Of a stretch of DNA of 64,000 bases, positions 11,768 through 24,263 are shown one piece after another. How positions within the stretch are numbered: position 1 is the stretch's first letter; every line of letters begins with the position of its first letter. The DNA comes from Pyrrhoderma lamaoense. Taxonomy: Eukaryota; Basidiomycota; Agaricomycetes; Hymenochaetales; Hymenochaetaceae. The translations under genes were made by a program, and so were the position numbers. Location: positions 1,178,001 through 1,242,000 of the forward strand of contig NBAZ01000001.1 in assembly GCA_002794735.1 (NCBI GenBank), in the 5' to 3' direction. The notes beneath the pieces were generated by a model. The model did not search any database. It was not told the DNA's origin and worked only from the letters and a program-made list of their open reading frames with translations.

Positions 11768-14266
11768 TTAGACAGTTCTGGATTGTAGCACGATCTGCTG
11801 AGGGATTTGCCATATCCATATACCTTCCTTTTCCCCAACTCCAATCATGAGACGTCCGTTCTCGGAAATTGCGCACGCTTCTATCCTTGGTTGAGGTGTT
11901 TTTGTCCGCGACTCTGTTGCGACATCCGAAAACAGATTGACTTTCTTGATGTTCTCGAGTATACTACTTTCGTTCTCTATGTCGGTATCTTCGTCACTGT
12001 CATCGCCGCTAGCACCAGCCTCTTCACGACTACTATCAAAGGAAATCTCGACTATCCAATGCGGGAGTTCGGGATCCTTGGGATCTAATGAAGTTTCGTT
12101 GGTATTCCTAAAAGAGGAATTTATTGTACTACAAATATTTTCAAGGAAATATAACAGGATTTAGTAAACAAGCAGAGAATTTCATAAAAAGAAATTAGGA
12201 TGCGCTACATACGCTTCTGTTGATGATTCAGCAATTGTGGTACTAATTTCGCTCATGCCGTTCATTGAACAACCACCTTCTTGTCCGCCCATAACTATTT
12301 CTTCAGCAGAAGCGTCGATTTCAGTCGACATTTCCATTGAGTCTGAAGTCGCCTCTCTTGTGTATAAAGGAAAAGGGGGAGGTTTCAAGGGTTTGAAATG
12401 CCGTAAGCTTGATAGGAAAATACAGCCGACAGAATGGAATGCGAGAAGTGCAGTATGTGAAGGTGAACTAAAAACATGCATACGAGAAACATAATTTAGG
12501 GGTATCGGGAGCGCATATCTAGAAAGTATCTTAAGGGAAGCTATATTACGGACCCAACTGAGTTGTGTATAATATCATTGTTAAACCAAGATGAAAGACT
12601 TACTGCTCTCAAGATAATCCTGAGTCATAAATTATATAAGTTGGGAGTTTGAGTATTACTTGAGATAGCCTACTCACTGAGGCACAACCTCGTATTCTCT
12701 GGGGATAACCTCAACATTAGGAGGGAAGAACCGGTCCATTCCAAGCCACTGCCAAAGAACGGCAGTTGCTGGCTCTTTCCAGTACCTGTAAGGATGCTCT
12801 TCTTTGATACTTTCATCAAATTCCTCAGCACGCATAATGACTGGACCGCTGCTTGAAATCAGTATATCCTTGCTTACCCTTAAGAGATATTGAGTTTATT
12901 CAAGGTATCAGTATACATCTATTATTCCACAAATGGGTAAAGTTACCAAGACACTGAAACGACTTGTGATCGGTGGATTCGAGAGCTGCTGAACATAGGT
13001 TTATCCTCTCTTAGGATCCCTGTATATGAAGGATCCGTAGGAATAGGGATACGCCATATTTTTACAGCATGATCTACCTAAGGAATGTGGGGAAAGGGTT
13101 AAAATCGATCTTGACATTGCCAAATTATTAATTCGACCTACACCGCAGGTAGCAATGATCATCATATAAGGATGAAACGCCTACACATACAAAGAGACCC
13201 AGTTTGTTCAGTTTACTAAGGAGATACAAATCTGAGAAAAGGTAGATAACAGACCAAACCAGTAACGCTGCCAAGATGGCCTCCCGAAGCACCCCCAGCG
13301 AGCACGGCAAAACAACGACCCTTGCCTTCTCCTTCTTGTTTAGGTGCACGAAGCCCAAAAGCTGGTCCACCAAGAACAGGTTTCATCTTAGAACTGCTTG
13401 AACCACTGAGATTTGGCCAGCTCGGACCAGATTGTTTTGACCCCTCTCTCATCGCAACAGCTAAAGACAAATTGTAGATCCGAACAGAGTGATCTCGTGA
13501 AGCTGATGCTAGTATATTCGGTACCGCAGGATGCACAGAAAGAGCATTGATTCTCTGTGGTTTAGTATGGAAAAGGAGAAGAGGTTATGAGATCCATAGT
13601 TTTCTTGAATATGACGGACACTCATTACTCCACCATGACCACAAAGGGTACCATGAAATCGACCATTCTCAACATCGAATACGTAAATCACCCTGTCATT
13701 AGAGAATGCCACTAAAGGTATAAATGTATCGCTGGTCGGATCCAAATCCAAACACCAAACAACACTTCCTATATCTGGGCTTTCCTATTCCAGACGATTT
13801 TAGCTAGACAGTCTGATATGAATGAGTAGAAAATTTCATATACCCCTGGTACTTTTATGGAGAACAGAGGCAGATATTGTTGTTTTCTTCTACAAAGGAA
13901 GAACCGGACATGGGAACTAGTACCACCAACTACTACAACGCCAGCCCATTTTTGTATCAATCCTTGCCATTGTTCGGCTTTCTCTTGTTTCTTAATTTGC
14001 TTTTCTGGCCATAGTATGTCAAGAGAACTCAATTTCCAAGGAAATATCGCAATAGATCGATAAGATTTCGGTCTTGTTGGATCTAACTTTTGCTAGTCGG
14101 TACATGATTCTGTCAATCAATAATTCTTTCCTTTATTGAATTGTAAGAGAATTCTCACCGTCACCTCTACTTCCAACTCAAACGGACACTTATTGTACAA
14201 ATGCTGATACCAAGGTTCAAATTCTTGAGTTGTAACATCTTCAGCTTTCGATCTCTTACTAGACAT
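11768..14266 (-). CDS. WD40-repeat Polycomb protein, EED-like (PRC2 subunit)
   Basis: The gene reads MSSKRSKAEDVTTQEFEPWY from 14266 and ends IWIWQIPQQIVLQSRTV at 11768. WD40 blades include VVVVGGTSSHVRFF, VVWCLDLDP..FIPLVAFSNDRVIYVFDVE, INALSVHPAVPNILASASRDHSVRIYNL, GSVTGLAFHPYMMIIATCGVDHAVKIWRIP, and a C-terminal blade AISENGRLMIGVGEKEGIWIW. The features DEDKPMFSSSRIHRSQVVSVSW-like and YWKEPATAVLWQWLGMDRFFPP match the EED layout, including a loop that lengthens blade 4. EED binds H3K27me3 and stimulates Ezh2-type methyltransferase. About eight introns are needed, and the joins around 12500-12680 may involve a 16-nt exon. No catalytic partner is in the window. The broad assignment is firm (WD40); EED specifically is strong but from memory. 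Confidence 0.75.
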
Positions 14267-15004
14267 GATCACACTAAACACTGCATTGGATAGAAGTACA
14301 ATGCAACTATATAACTAAATCATTGAATGAATGAGGCTGTAGTCCTTTTTGTCACGTGTTTGTTGACCAAATATAAACAAATTCTTTTCACATCAATGAA
14401 GATAGCGGATCTGTCAATAACAATAGTGTTGCGCAGTGCTATAGTTCTGTGATGCCTTGCAACGAGATACATATACATAGGAGAAAGGAATAAGGAAAGA
14501 GAATTGAAAAGTTGTAGACAATTAAAAAGCCAGATGCAACGCAAATAGTGAAATCAAACCGAAGGAAAGAGACGTTCTAGGATACATCAACGAAAATTGA
14601 GCATGAAAACTAAAAATGAGGGTTACGGAGACGAGTGTGAGAAACGAGAGGGGTCATCGATACGCGTAAAGTTAGTCAAGGAAAGATCATGTAAATCAAC
14701 CTAAAGAGCTGCGCAGAGCCAATTAATATGTATGATGGTATTGAAAGGGCTCCGACTTTGATTTACCTCAAAAGGAGATAAGTCATAAATTAAATAGCGA
14801 GTCTCCAAGGGTAGGGATGTAGAGTTTGTCTTTTCATAAAGTATTGAATTGTAATGCATACATCGTGAAGGATGCAGCTACTTTACAGGATACCAGTTCG
14901 TCACCGAATCCCAAATGAGATTATGAGGTATAAATGATATTGACTGAGCTGATTAGGTATTGTTGGATATAGTCCCAGAGATAGTCCGGTGATTCGTGAT
15001 GTTG
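14267..15004. other. Upstream region of the EED-like gene
   Basis: Non-coding between two minus-strand genes. It should hold the EED-like promoter and the phosphatase 3' end. It contains an ACGCGT palindrome at 14662-14667, about 400 bp upstream of the EED-like start. I see no convincing coding potential. Confidence 0.55.
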
Positions 15005-16720
15005 TTAGGCCGGAGGGGAGGATGCAGCAGCAATGCTATAATTAACGGATATTCCGTGAGTAAAATCCGATTCGCCATTCAAATTCAGTATTTGAATTAC
15101 CTTTTTCGCTTAGCCTTTGACATCTCCTTCCGTAACGCAGGACCATCGAGAGGCTTCAGTAACTCAAATGCACAAAGTAGGTCCTCTGACACGCTGAAAT
15201 CAAGAAGTTAATTTAGTGTGGTTTTAGTCATTTTTAGTTGACTTTCTTACCTCATGCATGCGCCATAGTTGTCAAATTCTAAGTCACAGTTCAGTAAATA
15301 TTTGAAGCATGAAAAGAGTTCTAAGAACATACCTCCACAATAATTAGGCGCACTAAATACAGTGACTAGGGTACGATCATTCCAGAATTCGTAACCGTCT
15401 TCCACAACCATGTGTGCTCGGCAGATAAGGTCCATATCATAATGACTTAGGAAACGGTTGATGACCTTTTTGCCAAAACAGAAACTAACGCCTCTCTCAT
15501 TATCTTCCCAGTCTACTGCGGAATCACTTGGGTCTGACCAAAGAAGATCGTTAAGAAGTCCGTAGTCGGGAACGTCTGCTGGCCGTGAGATACGTTTAAT
15601 GTCGTCAAGTGATGTCATTGACGGGGAAAGGCCGCCATGAACACAGAAGATCTTGGACGCGACAACAGCCGCTATTGGTAAACAGTTAAACACGTCGATG
15701 AAGGATTTCCACATCTTGATGTTACATCGACGTTTGCACTCATCATAAAATCCATAAACTAAGAAATAGGATGCATATGGTCAGACATTGTTATTGTGGA
15801 CGTAAATAAACGTGAGATATACCCCGAGTCACACTAGCACACTCATGATTACCACGTAGCAGAAAGAAGTTTTCGGGAAACTTGATTTTGTAGCAAAGTA
15901 GGAGGAGAATAGTCTCCAAGCTCTGCTTACCGCGGTCCACATAATCCCCAAGAAATAGATAATTAGCACTTGGAGGGAAACCACACATCTCGAATAACCG
16001 AATAAGATCAGAGTATTGACCATGTACATCTCCGACAATCTTCACTGGAGGAGAGAGCTCAATGAGAGTTGGCTGAGAAAGGAATATATCGCGTGCCGCG
16101 GCACACACAGCTGTTATTTCAGTGTTTTTCAGGCATAGTGACTTGTTGACCTTCCCTGAATAGCCAACATCGAGTAGCCGTTGTATCATGTCATCAATTT
16201 CGGCCATTTGTGGTGTTTGTTTCATCTTGTCCTTATTTACATTCCCATTGAGAACAGAGCTTGAGGAATCTGCTTGTGGTAGACTTTCGGGAGCAGAGCC
16301 TGGAGTTGAAGAACTGGGGTTTGCTAGCATACTTGAAGCACGGGCAATGTCTAAAGGGGGTAGTGTTGACTTTCTGCTTTTATAAACCAACCAACAACAT
16401 GAGTTGATACATCAATTACGATAGAACTACGAGTTTACATACGAAGATGAGGCAGCAGCTTGAGAGCCTACTTGGTCCTGGGACAAAGCGACAGGGTCCA
16501 ATGCATTTCCGTTGGAGCCGTTGGATTCAGGAAAAGATGGAGGCTGTGGGTGCGTACCATTAGGAGACATTGCTTCTCTTGTGGAAGTCAAGGCTCCCGC
16601 AGCACTAAATCCAGCATCTTGCGATGGAACGTCCTTTGGACTTGTATTTGTATTTGAAGAATCGTTGTCTACGTCCCTGCTCTTACTCTTTCTTGTCTTC
16701 TTGGATGGCGTCTGGCCCAT
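15005..16720 (-). CDS. PPZ1: Serine/threonine protein phosphatase, Ppz-type (PP1 superfamily)
   Basis: An N-terminal Ser/Pro-rich extension of about 190 residues precedes a full PP1-like catalytic domain. Metal and catalytic motifs are intact: [68 protein letters not shown] and VFSAPNYCG. The start at 16720 gives MGQTPSKK, a good N-myristoylation signal as in yeast Ppz1, which places it at membranes. Ppz enzymes regulate cation homeostasis and are inhibited by Hal3. The C-terminus after the last introns is short, ending [10 protein letters not shown]. The visible catalytic introns are about 50-75 nt. Plain PP1 is unlikely because of the long myristoylated extension. Confidence 0.88.
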
Positions 16721-17186
16721 GTTGGAGGTGGAAAGAGAAGCGTCTGGTTGAGGTGAATGTGACCTCGATCTGTGAAGTCGCGATGCAATCGCGGAAAGGA
16801 GAGTGGGCGCCAGTGTTGAAGCGGTAGACGAAGAGAAAGAGTGAAGAATACAAGCGAGTTGTAAACACGAAGAGCGTGATGGCAGACAAGTACAGTCGCG
16901 AGGTGGCCCTGCCAGATCCGGTAACACGTAATATTGGTAAGAGAAACTTGGCAAGATTCAGAGTCTAGGCAGACACGCGCTTCAATTACTCAGGCTCAAC
17001 AAGCAATTTTGCGTCAACACCGTAATGTAAGATAGTGTATAGATGTTAGTTTATAAAAAAAAGTGTCGTGTTGGTCTCAGAGATATGGTAGGGCATACAT
17101 AATGCGACATGAGACAGCATAGTAAAACATGGATCGCTGCATAACTAAAAATGCAAAAGTATAAAAAAAACACAGATCCCACCCCT
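16721..17186. other. Upstream region of the Ppz-type phosphatase gene
   Basis: Non-coding between the phosphatase start and the end of the uS17 gene, both on the minus strand. Short minus-strand readings in 16720-16954 continue the phosphatase frame upstream without a better start signal. No other structure was found. Confidence 0.55.
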
Positions 17187-17977
17187 CTAGAACTTGGCAA
17201 ACGTCTTTGCAGCGGCCTTGCTCTTTGAAACCCGTAATACATTGAACCTCACAGTTTTTGACAAGGGTCGGCATTGTCCTATAGAATTATTTAAAGACAG
17301 ATCTTAGCATTCCACTCTGTGATGATAAAAGAAGAAGCGCATAGAATTATATTGAGAATGACATACCGACTGTCACCTGGTCACCGACCTCAACACGGAA
17401 TGCGGGTGAAAGGTGAGCAGCAAGGTTTTTGTGCCTCTTTTCATAACGGTCTACATTGATATCAATCTTGTAAGCAGCAATCTAACTTCCATAGATACCC
17501 CTACGTACTGTACTTGGGGATATAGTGGAGATAATCTCGGCGAATGATAATAGTGCGGTTCATTTTAGTTGAGACCACTTTGCCGGTGAGTATACGACCA
17601 CGGATGGAGACATCCCCAGTGAAAGGACACTTCTTGTCTGCATAGGTTAATTTACTGCATTAGATACTCGCATGATATCGGAGTAAATTACTATATGACA
17701 TACCAATGTAAGTGCCATTGATTGCCTCTGTTGGGGTCTTGAAGCCCAGGCCGACATCCTTGTACCATCTCTTGTCCTTGGTTACAACCTTCTTTCCGCC
17801 TATACATTTTTAAGTACCTGCGACCATCCCAGTAATATTATTTCAACGTACCCTTGGCTTTGGCGTTTTGGAAGAGGTGTTGCTTTTGGAAGGCCTTTTC
17901 AATCTATAAAACAGATTATCAGATTATGTAGTTTAGATGGTTTATAAGGTACACTGAGGACCCACCTGCTCAGCCAT
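17187..17977 (-). CDS. RPS11: 40S ribosomal protein uS17 (S11)
   Basis: Six short exons encode a canonical eukaryotic uS17: [96 protein letters not shown], then [17 protein letters not shown] and a Lys/Ala-rich end. It binds 18S rRNA in the small subunit. The start at 17977 follows a purine at -3. The dense introns (five in under 800 bp) are typical of highly expressed ribosomal protein genes in basidiomycetes. The frame is intact across all splice junctions I checked. Confidence 0.96.
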
Positions 17978-18262
17978 GGTCTGTAGCGTGCAATAAGTTC
18001 TTGAGGATTCGGTGGCCTAGGGGTGTTCGAGATCTTCCAAATTACTAGGCACGAAGTGTAAGTAGTGCGTGAGACAATTCATTTGTGTACTATATAGCAG
18101 CACGTGCGACGACAAAGTTATGGCGATAGCCGAAGATTACATAGCTGATAATATCAATATTTCAAGTACTAATTAAAATATATTGCTATTTGTATATTCG
18201 ACTCAATAACTCCAGGAAATTATACTACAATCTAATGATAAAATGTATACAAGGATCTAAAT

Positions 18263-19234
<972 letters not shown>

Positions 19235-19645
19235 AGTTCGAATTTGCAAGAAAGTCAGATGAAAAGATGGTTGGGGGAAACGACAGAAACGTTGACGGAT
19301 GGAATGTTTTATAGTATTCTGTATAAAAGGAAGTTGTCCGATTCTGATCATGGAGTCAGCTTTAATAAACTCCGAGGTTAGCGAAAGATAAGTTACATCG
19401 GTAAAATCCGAGACCAATCAAGCTCTTGTTAAAAGTTATAATTGTAATACAACAACAAACACTAGTACCCCGAAACACTAGTTGATATCATTACGCTGGT
19501 ACACAATCATTAATTATAACTACAGGCACATATTCATGTAAGACATTCACTTTTATTGCTAACTTGCAAGAAAATTAGGTTTCATTGATCATTGATTACA
19601 TGGGGAAAAGCCTATCAGCCATACTTTTGTCGATCTGATGATTAT
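19235..19645. other. Promoter region of IDI1 and 3' end of REC8
   Basis: AT-rich spacer between two minus-strand genes with no coding potential I can support. It should contain the isomerase promoter. No recognisable sterol regulatory element was found by eye. Confidence 0.5.
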
Positions 19646-22600
19646 TTACTTTATACGGATCGATAAAGAGTCGTATGCGGCGCCCTGGCCCACAGATATG
19701 AGATCCTTCGTAGCAAGTACTTGAGAAAAAATATCAACAAGTGCAAACGCGAGAAATCCAAAGCCAGTTCACGATCAAGTGACAAGAGAGTTATTATAAT
19801 AGACTAGATACGTCAAGGAAGGTGTATAAATGAACATACCAAGACAATGATGGAAAGCAGCTGAGGCAATTCGACGGGAACTTGTTGCTTTTGGAACGAT
19901 GTCATCAAAACTGATGACATTTTGATTACCTGGAAGAGATTTTGCTTGCATTTTACAGTATCTGATCCGACTCGCTTTTAGCATCCCCTACGAATAAGGT
20001 GGGAGATGGGTAACTACTATCAACGTACTCTAGAAAGTTGAAAGAATTGCGTTCAAGTGTAACAAAGTTATTCTCGGTTTCTTGGTTGGTTTGCCCTTGA
20101 GCCTCGGTGTTTGAAACTGGAGGAGGTGAGTAATGAGCGTCTAAGTTCTAGTTATGACTTACCTTCAAACCGGAAATCATCCCCAGTAATTCCTGGGGAA
20201 AAGCGACTACTGAAACCAGTCATACTTCCGGATTGACTTAAAGTAAGTGAGAATGAATTCTTTAGACTATCGGATCGAGATCGAGCAAGACGGATATCGG
20301 CGTTCTCAAGAGTCTGTATATCACTATTACCATGTAGAGAAGCAAATCCATCTGCTGATGAGCTCCCTCCCGCATTGTCCCAAGGGAAGAATGCACTCCG
20401 CTGGGTGCCTGAGCTGGGATTCATGAAGTCTGCATCATCAAATCCAAGCTGAAGGGGCACTTGATTCGCTGCATCTCTTCCCCATTCAGGTTCCTGTAAT
20501 GGCATCTGTCCAATCCGGTCGGATTAACGTTGTGTAGAACTTACCTCAGATGATCGCATTCTGCTATCCTCATTCAAGATAGCGGGAGCATCAAAGTCTT
20601 GTAAAACGTCAATGGTAAGTTCTTTGTTTTCATGAGAATCTTCAGAAATCAGAAAACGAACTTAATCCACTGTCATAGTCTAAGATCATGGCGTCCATTG
20701 GCTCATACTCATCATTGACAATGCCAAAGTCATGATTAACAACGACTTCCTTGAGACCATTTCTATCAGCCTTCCTCCGACGTTTGGCTTGGGGATCAGT
20801 CGCTCCTTGATGATATTATTCAGTTACACATTGTATGAGGGCAGATATTCTGAAGTGGTTCCGTACCTTGATGTTCGATAAGAGCTCCTCCTGCTTTTGC
20901 ATTGATACGTGTCTTGAATATATCGGTCCAAAAATCCGCTAGGATGGGTGTCACGACTATTTAAGATCAGCTAGGGGGTAGAAGTCATCAGATGAGACCC
21001 TACTCACGACCCTGGGGCACTCCCCATATAATTTCCTCTAAGATTTTTTCACTTTCCTTCTCATATTTCTTACGCTCCATCTCACTACGGATGTTGCGTT
21101 GCCCATCAGTATATTTTTCACGGGCAGCCTTTAATTCCTCATCGGTAAGTTCAATTCTTGTATCGATGAGTTGGCGTGCTCTTTTCAATTTGCGTATCGG
21201 TTGCTCGAAGTCCTTGTCAAGATTCGTATCCTCGGACGGTTGGATATTTGGGTCGTTTCCAGGTTGTATAGGACGTTGAAAGTTCAGAAGAAGAGTTTCT
21301 GTACGAAACTGATTTCACTTTTCAGTTAAAATACTATTTCGTGTGTAACTGACCTTTTTCGAACCCAGAAAAGGCCTGATACAGTCTACTTTTATCAGCG
21401 ACAGAATAAAGATCTCAGTGAACTCACCCTTCTCTTCATGTTTTGGCTTCTCGGATTCCCAGATCCAATAGCATCCAAATTGCTGTTATTGTCCGGAAAC
21501 TGTTCATTGCTAACTTCAAAGTCCCCTAATTGAAAGTCCATGTCGTGGTTACTATCCATGGGAACGCTAGTTAAGACTCAGAAAGGCAGTAATTCATAGC
21601 GTCTCTCAAGGGTTCAAACAGACCTTGTTATGATATTTTGTGTGTCTACACCCCATCCCTCCCCTAGTTCACGTACAAGATCATCGCCAATATCACCAAG
21701 ACCCATATCGAATTGGTCGAAACCAGCATCATCAAAACTGAGAGATCCGAGATGCAAACCTGTATCAATCTGAGAAGACGAAAGGTCTAATCCAGAGAAA
21801 AATGACGCATTCGGATCGAAAGAGTTTGATAGAAGATGGTCGTGGTGTTCTTCAAGCGTATATAAACCGTTTCTTCCTACTTCGGAAGTAGGAGGTAGAG
21901 ACACGTTGCCCTTGGATTTTAACCTTTGCTTAGGTCGTAAGCTAGGATCAAACTCGTCGTCGTCGTCATCAACTAATCGCTTGCGCTGAGATACAACTTC
22001 GGGGATATGAGAATACCTCTACTATGCTAGTCTATGCAACGTGATATGAAAACATACTTCCAGGTAGATCGGCCCAGTTCTTTTAGAGGGTCATAAGATA
22101 ACGTTGCGAAAGTCTTATAGTTTACGTACAGCATCAAGTGTATCAAAATCAAGAGCGACAGCGGCAACTGGATCTATTGTCAAGGTAAGAGAGTCCGGTC
22201 TTACACCAGCCATCAGTTAGTGAAGTATTTATTTATGACTAGGATTGTTACCTTGCTGTGGGCTGACCCATTTGAAGCTGAGCCTCAGAAAGAGCCCCAA
22301 GAGCATGGATTTCTTGGACAGCTTTTCTTAGCAGAGAAAAACAGTTGTTAACGTCAGTAAGGAATATTTCATGCTTTACTAGATAGATAATCAGTTGGGT
22401 TTGGTAAAACGTAGTCAAACCAAAACCGACTCTTGTATACTCTTAGATACACAGACCATCAGAACTGCAGCATTTCAAGACGAGGCTTGATATCACCTTG
22501 CTACACCAACCATGAGGTTACTGGATAGGCGCAGGGCGAGAGGCTCAGTTGGATGCGATATCAAGTCGCATAATTGAGGAATGTCTGCAGTTTGGATCGA

Positions 22601-22784
22601 GCGACGGGGAAGTTTTTTTAGTGTTGACTTGGAGCCCAATGTGGCGGCAAGCCTTGTTTATAGATTATATACATTTACTGTGAGATACGGTAAAAGATCG
22701 GATGAGCCATTCGATCGTTATTACTGACCAGAGCAAACCAAATCCGCTATCCCTTTTGGATAGTAATTCAGGAGTAAAAAACAT
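19646..22784 (-). CDS. REC8: Meiotic cohesin kleisin Rec8
   Basis: The N-terminal kleisin domain is clear after splicing: MFFTPELLSKRDSGFGLLW, AATLGSKSTLKKLPRRSIQT, ISHPTEPLALRLSSNLMVGV, then VKHEIFLTDV and LLRKAVQEIHALGAL. 'WLAATLGSK' and 'ALRLSSNLMVG' are Rec8/Rad21 hallmarks and the flavour is Rec8. The C-terminal winged helix reads ISFDDIVPKATSSRRIASAA and VLATKDLISVGQGAAY, ending IRIK. The middle is acidic and Ser-rich, as expected for separase and kinase regulation. Roughly ten introns interrupt it. The first intron (GTCAGT donor) splits the tryptophan codon of GLLW. Rec8 joins Smc1 and Smc3 in meiosis; expression should be meiosis-specific. Rad21 is the alternative but less likely. Confidence 0.87.
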
Positions 22785-23707
22785 GAGCCTAAGTCAAGGT
22801 TAAAGCTACGCATACAAGGGGCGTATATGTGGGGTGAAAATCCATAATAATATTGTATTCGCACATCAGGCGGGTATTTATGTGAAAGTCCTGAAGAAGA
22901 ATCAAATCGACGGTGGACAGCTAAAGATGGAGTGTAGTCGTGTTTGAAATTTCCCACGGTATACGTCCTGTCAAATTTGACTTTATAGGTTACAAGCTTG
23001 TCAACGTAGACATCGTTCATGTGCTGGTCTCATTCTTCTTTGCTTCAGATGCTGGAACATCCAGCTCTCTTCACGACGTCCTATAAGGTGCTATTGTATC
23101 TGTGCATCATGTGCTATTAAGTACTATAATGTATATCTCTAAAACCAACACATCAGTAAAAATCTGATTGTATCAGAAGGAGTAACAGCACGTATAGAGT
23201 ATTGAAAAATGAGTCTCATTTCTGTGATGCAAATGAAATGGGAATAATTATCAGAGAAGCTTCTTTCTCTGTGAACAAGTCAATGAAACAGGAACGTCAA
23301 AAGAAGCGATTGCAAGACCCATGTACCATTTCATATGGATATATAAAGATCAAAGCTGGCATAAGAATCAAATAGAAATTAATGTTAATATGGCTTTTTG
23401 GAGTTTTTTTTTTTGTAGTGTATGATCTACTCTTTAGAGTTAATATGGTAGATAACCAGGAAAACAAATACTATTCACGGCACACAACATGATAGAGATT
23501 CGTGGAAAAATCCGTCATGTAGATCAAAATTAGGTGTCCAGCCTGATGGTGCAAAGGTCTTGCCCAGATGGTTCTAACTCCTTCCTCGATTTCTTGAAGA
23601 AATGGAGCAGAGATAAATGTCCTAGATTACAACGTAGCGAAAAAGTACGGAAGTTGTCTCAAGTTTATTTGAAGTACACAAGCTTCCACCTTGAGCTCTT
23701 AGTTGAT
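22785..23707. other. Upstream region of REC8, AT-rich
   Basis: About 920 bp between the REC8 start and the end of the LYR gene. It includes a T9-11 run near 23408. A minus-strand reading at 22721-23020 overlaps REC8 and has no family features, so I regard it as chance. Confidence 0.5.
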
Positions 23708-24048
23708 TTATCGCATAGGCAAGATTTGCTTCAGTTCCCTACGTCCAGTTGCAACCAGGTTTTTAATTTGATCCTCGAATACATCTGTCATTTGGGAGGA
23801 ACATTGATATTACTTGAGATAAATGACATACTAGGTTTTTAACATGCCTATTTCTTTCAATTTCATCACGGAACCACTTTACGGTCTCCTTTCTGGAAGC
23901 AGGGTCAGGGATGTCTAGAAAAGACTCTAGTTAATTCAATGTCGCATCAAGATTTATCAGATGTATTACGTCGAGACGCTCGAATAGCATATCTATACAA
24001 TGAAAAGACCTGAGCTTGTAGAATGAAATGCTTTAGAGTCAGATACAT
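23708..24048 (-). CDS. Small LYR-motif (Complex1_LYR) protein
   Basis: Three coding segments give about 75 residues. The protein has the LYR tripeptide in VFSLYRYAIRASRHIPDPAS, then RKETVKWFRDEIERNRHVKN and the end GRRELKQILPMR. This is the usual layout of a one-domain LYR protein of mitochondria: LYR, a basic second helix, and a C-terminal GRRELK helix. LYR proteins assist Fe-S cluster delivery or act as assembly or accessory factors of respiratory complexes; which one cannot be told. The last intron is best ended at TTCGAG, giving KNLDQIKNLV in frame. An acceptor a few bases earlier would shift the frame. It starts 215 bp from the divergent eIF4E-binding gene. Confidence 0.78.
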
Positions 24049-24263
24049 TTAGCGACGCCAAAAGCAAGAGATGAAATTGTGAACGAAAAAAAAAAATAAA
24101 GAGTAAAAAGAGGGTGTGTTAAGGTCAACGGGTGGCAGCAGTGAATTGGACGAGTTTAAGGTGAATTAGGGAGACGCGCCTCATGAATGAGACCGTTATT
24201 GGAGTCTACTCTCACAACCGCAACCGTCGCTCCCCATTTGACTGTCTAACTTCAACTTTCATC
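24049..24263. promoter_or_regulatory. Compact divergent promoter between the LYR and eIF4E-binding-motif genes
   Basis: Two start codons face away from each other across 215 bp. The stretch includes an A10 run near 24085 and no coding signal. It must serve both genes. Confidence 0.5.

Noticed and set aside
23708..23842. Apparent frameshift at the last junction of the LYR gene
   Set aside because: Using the acceptor TTCGAG instead of GACAG gives KNLDQIKNLV in frame, so no missing base is needed.
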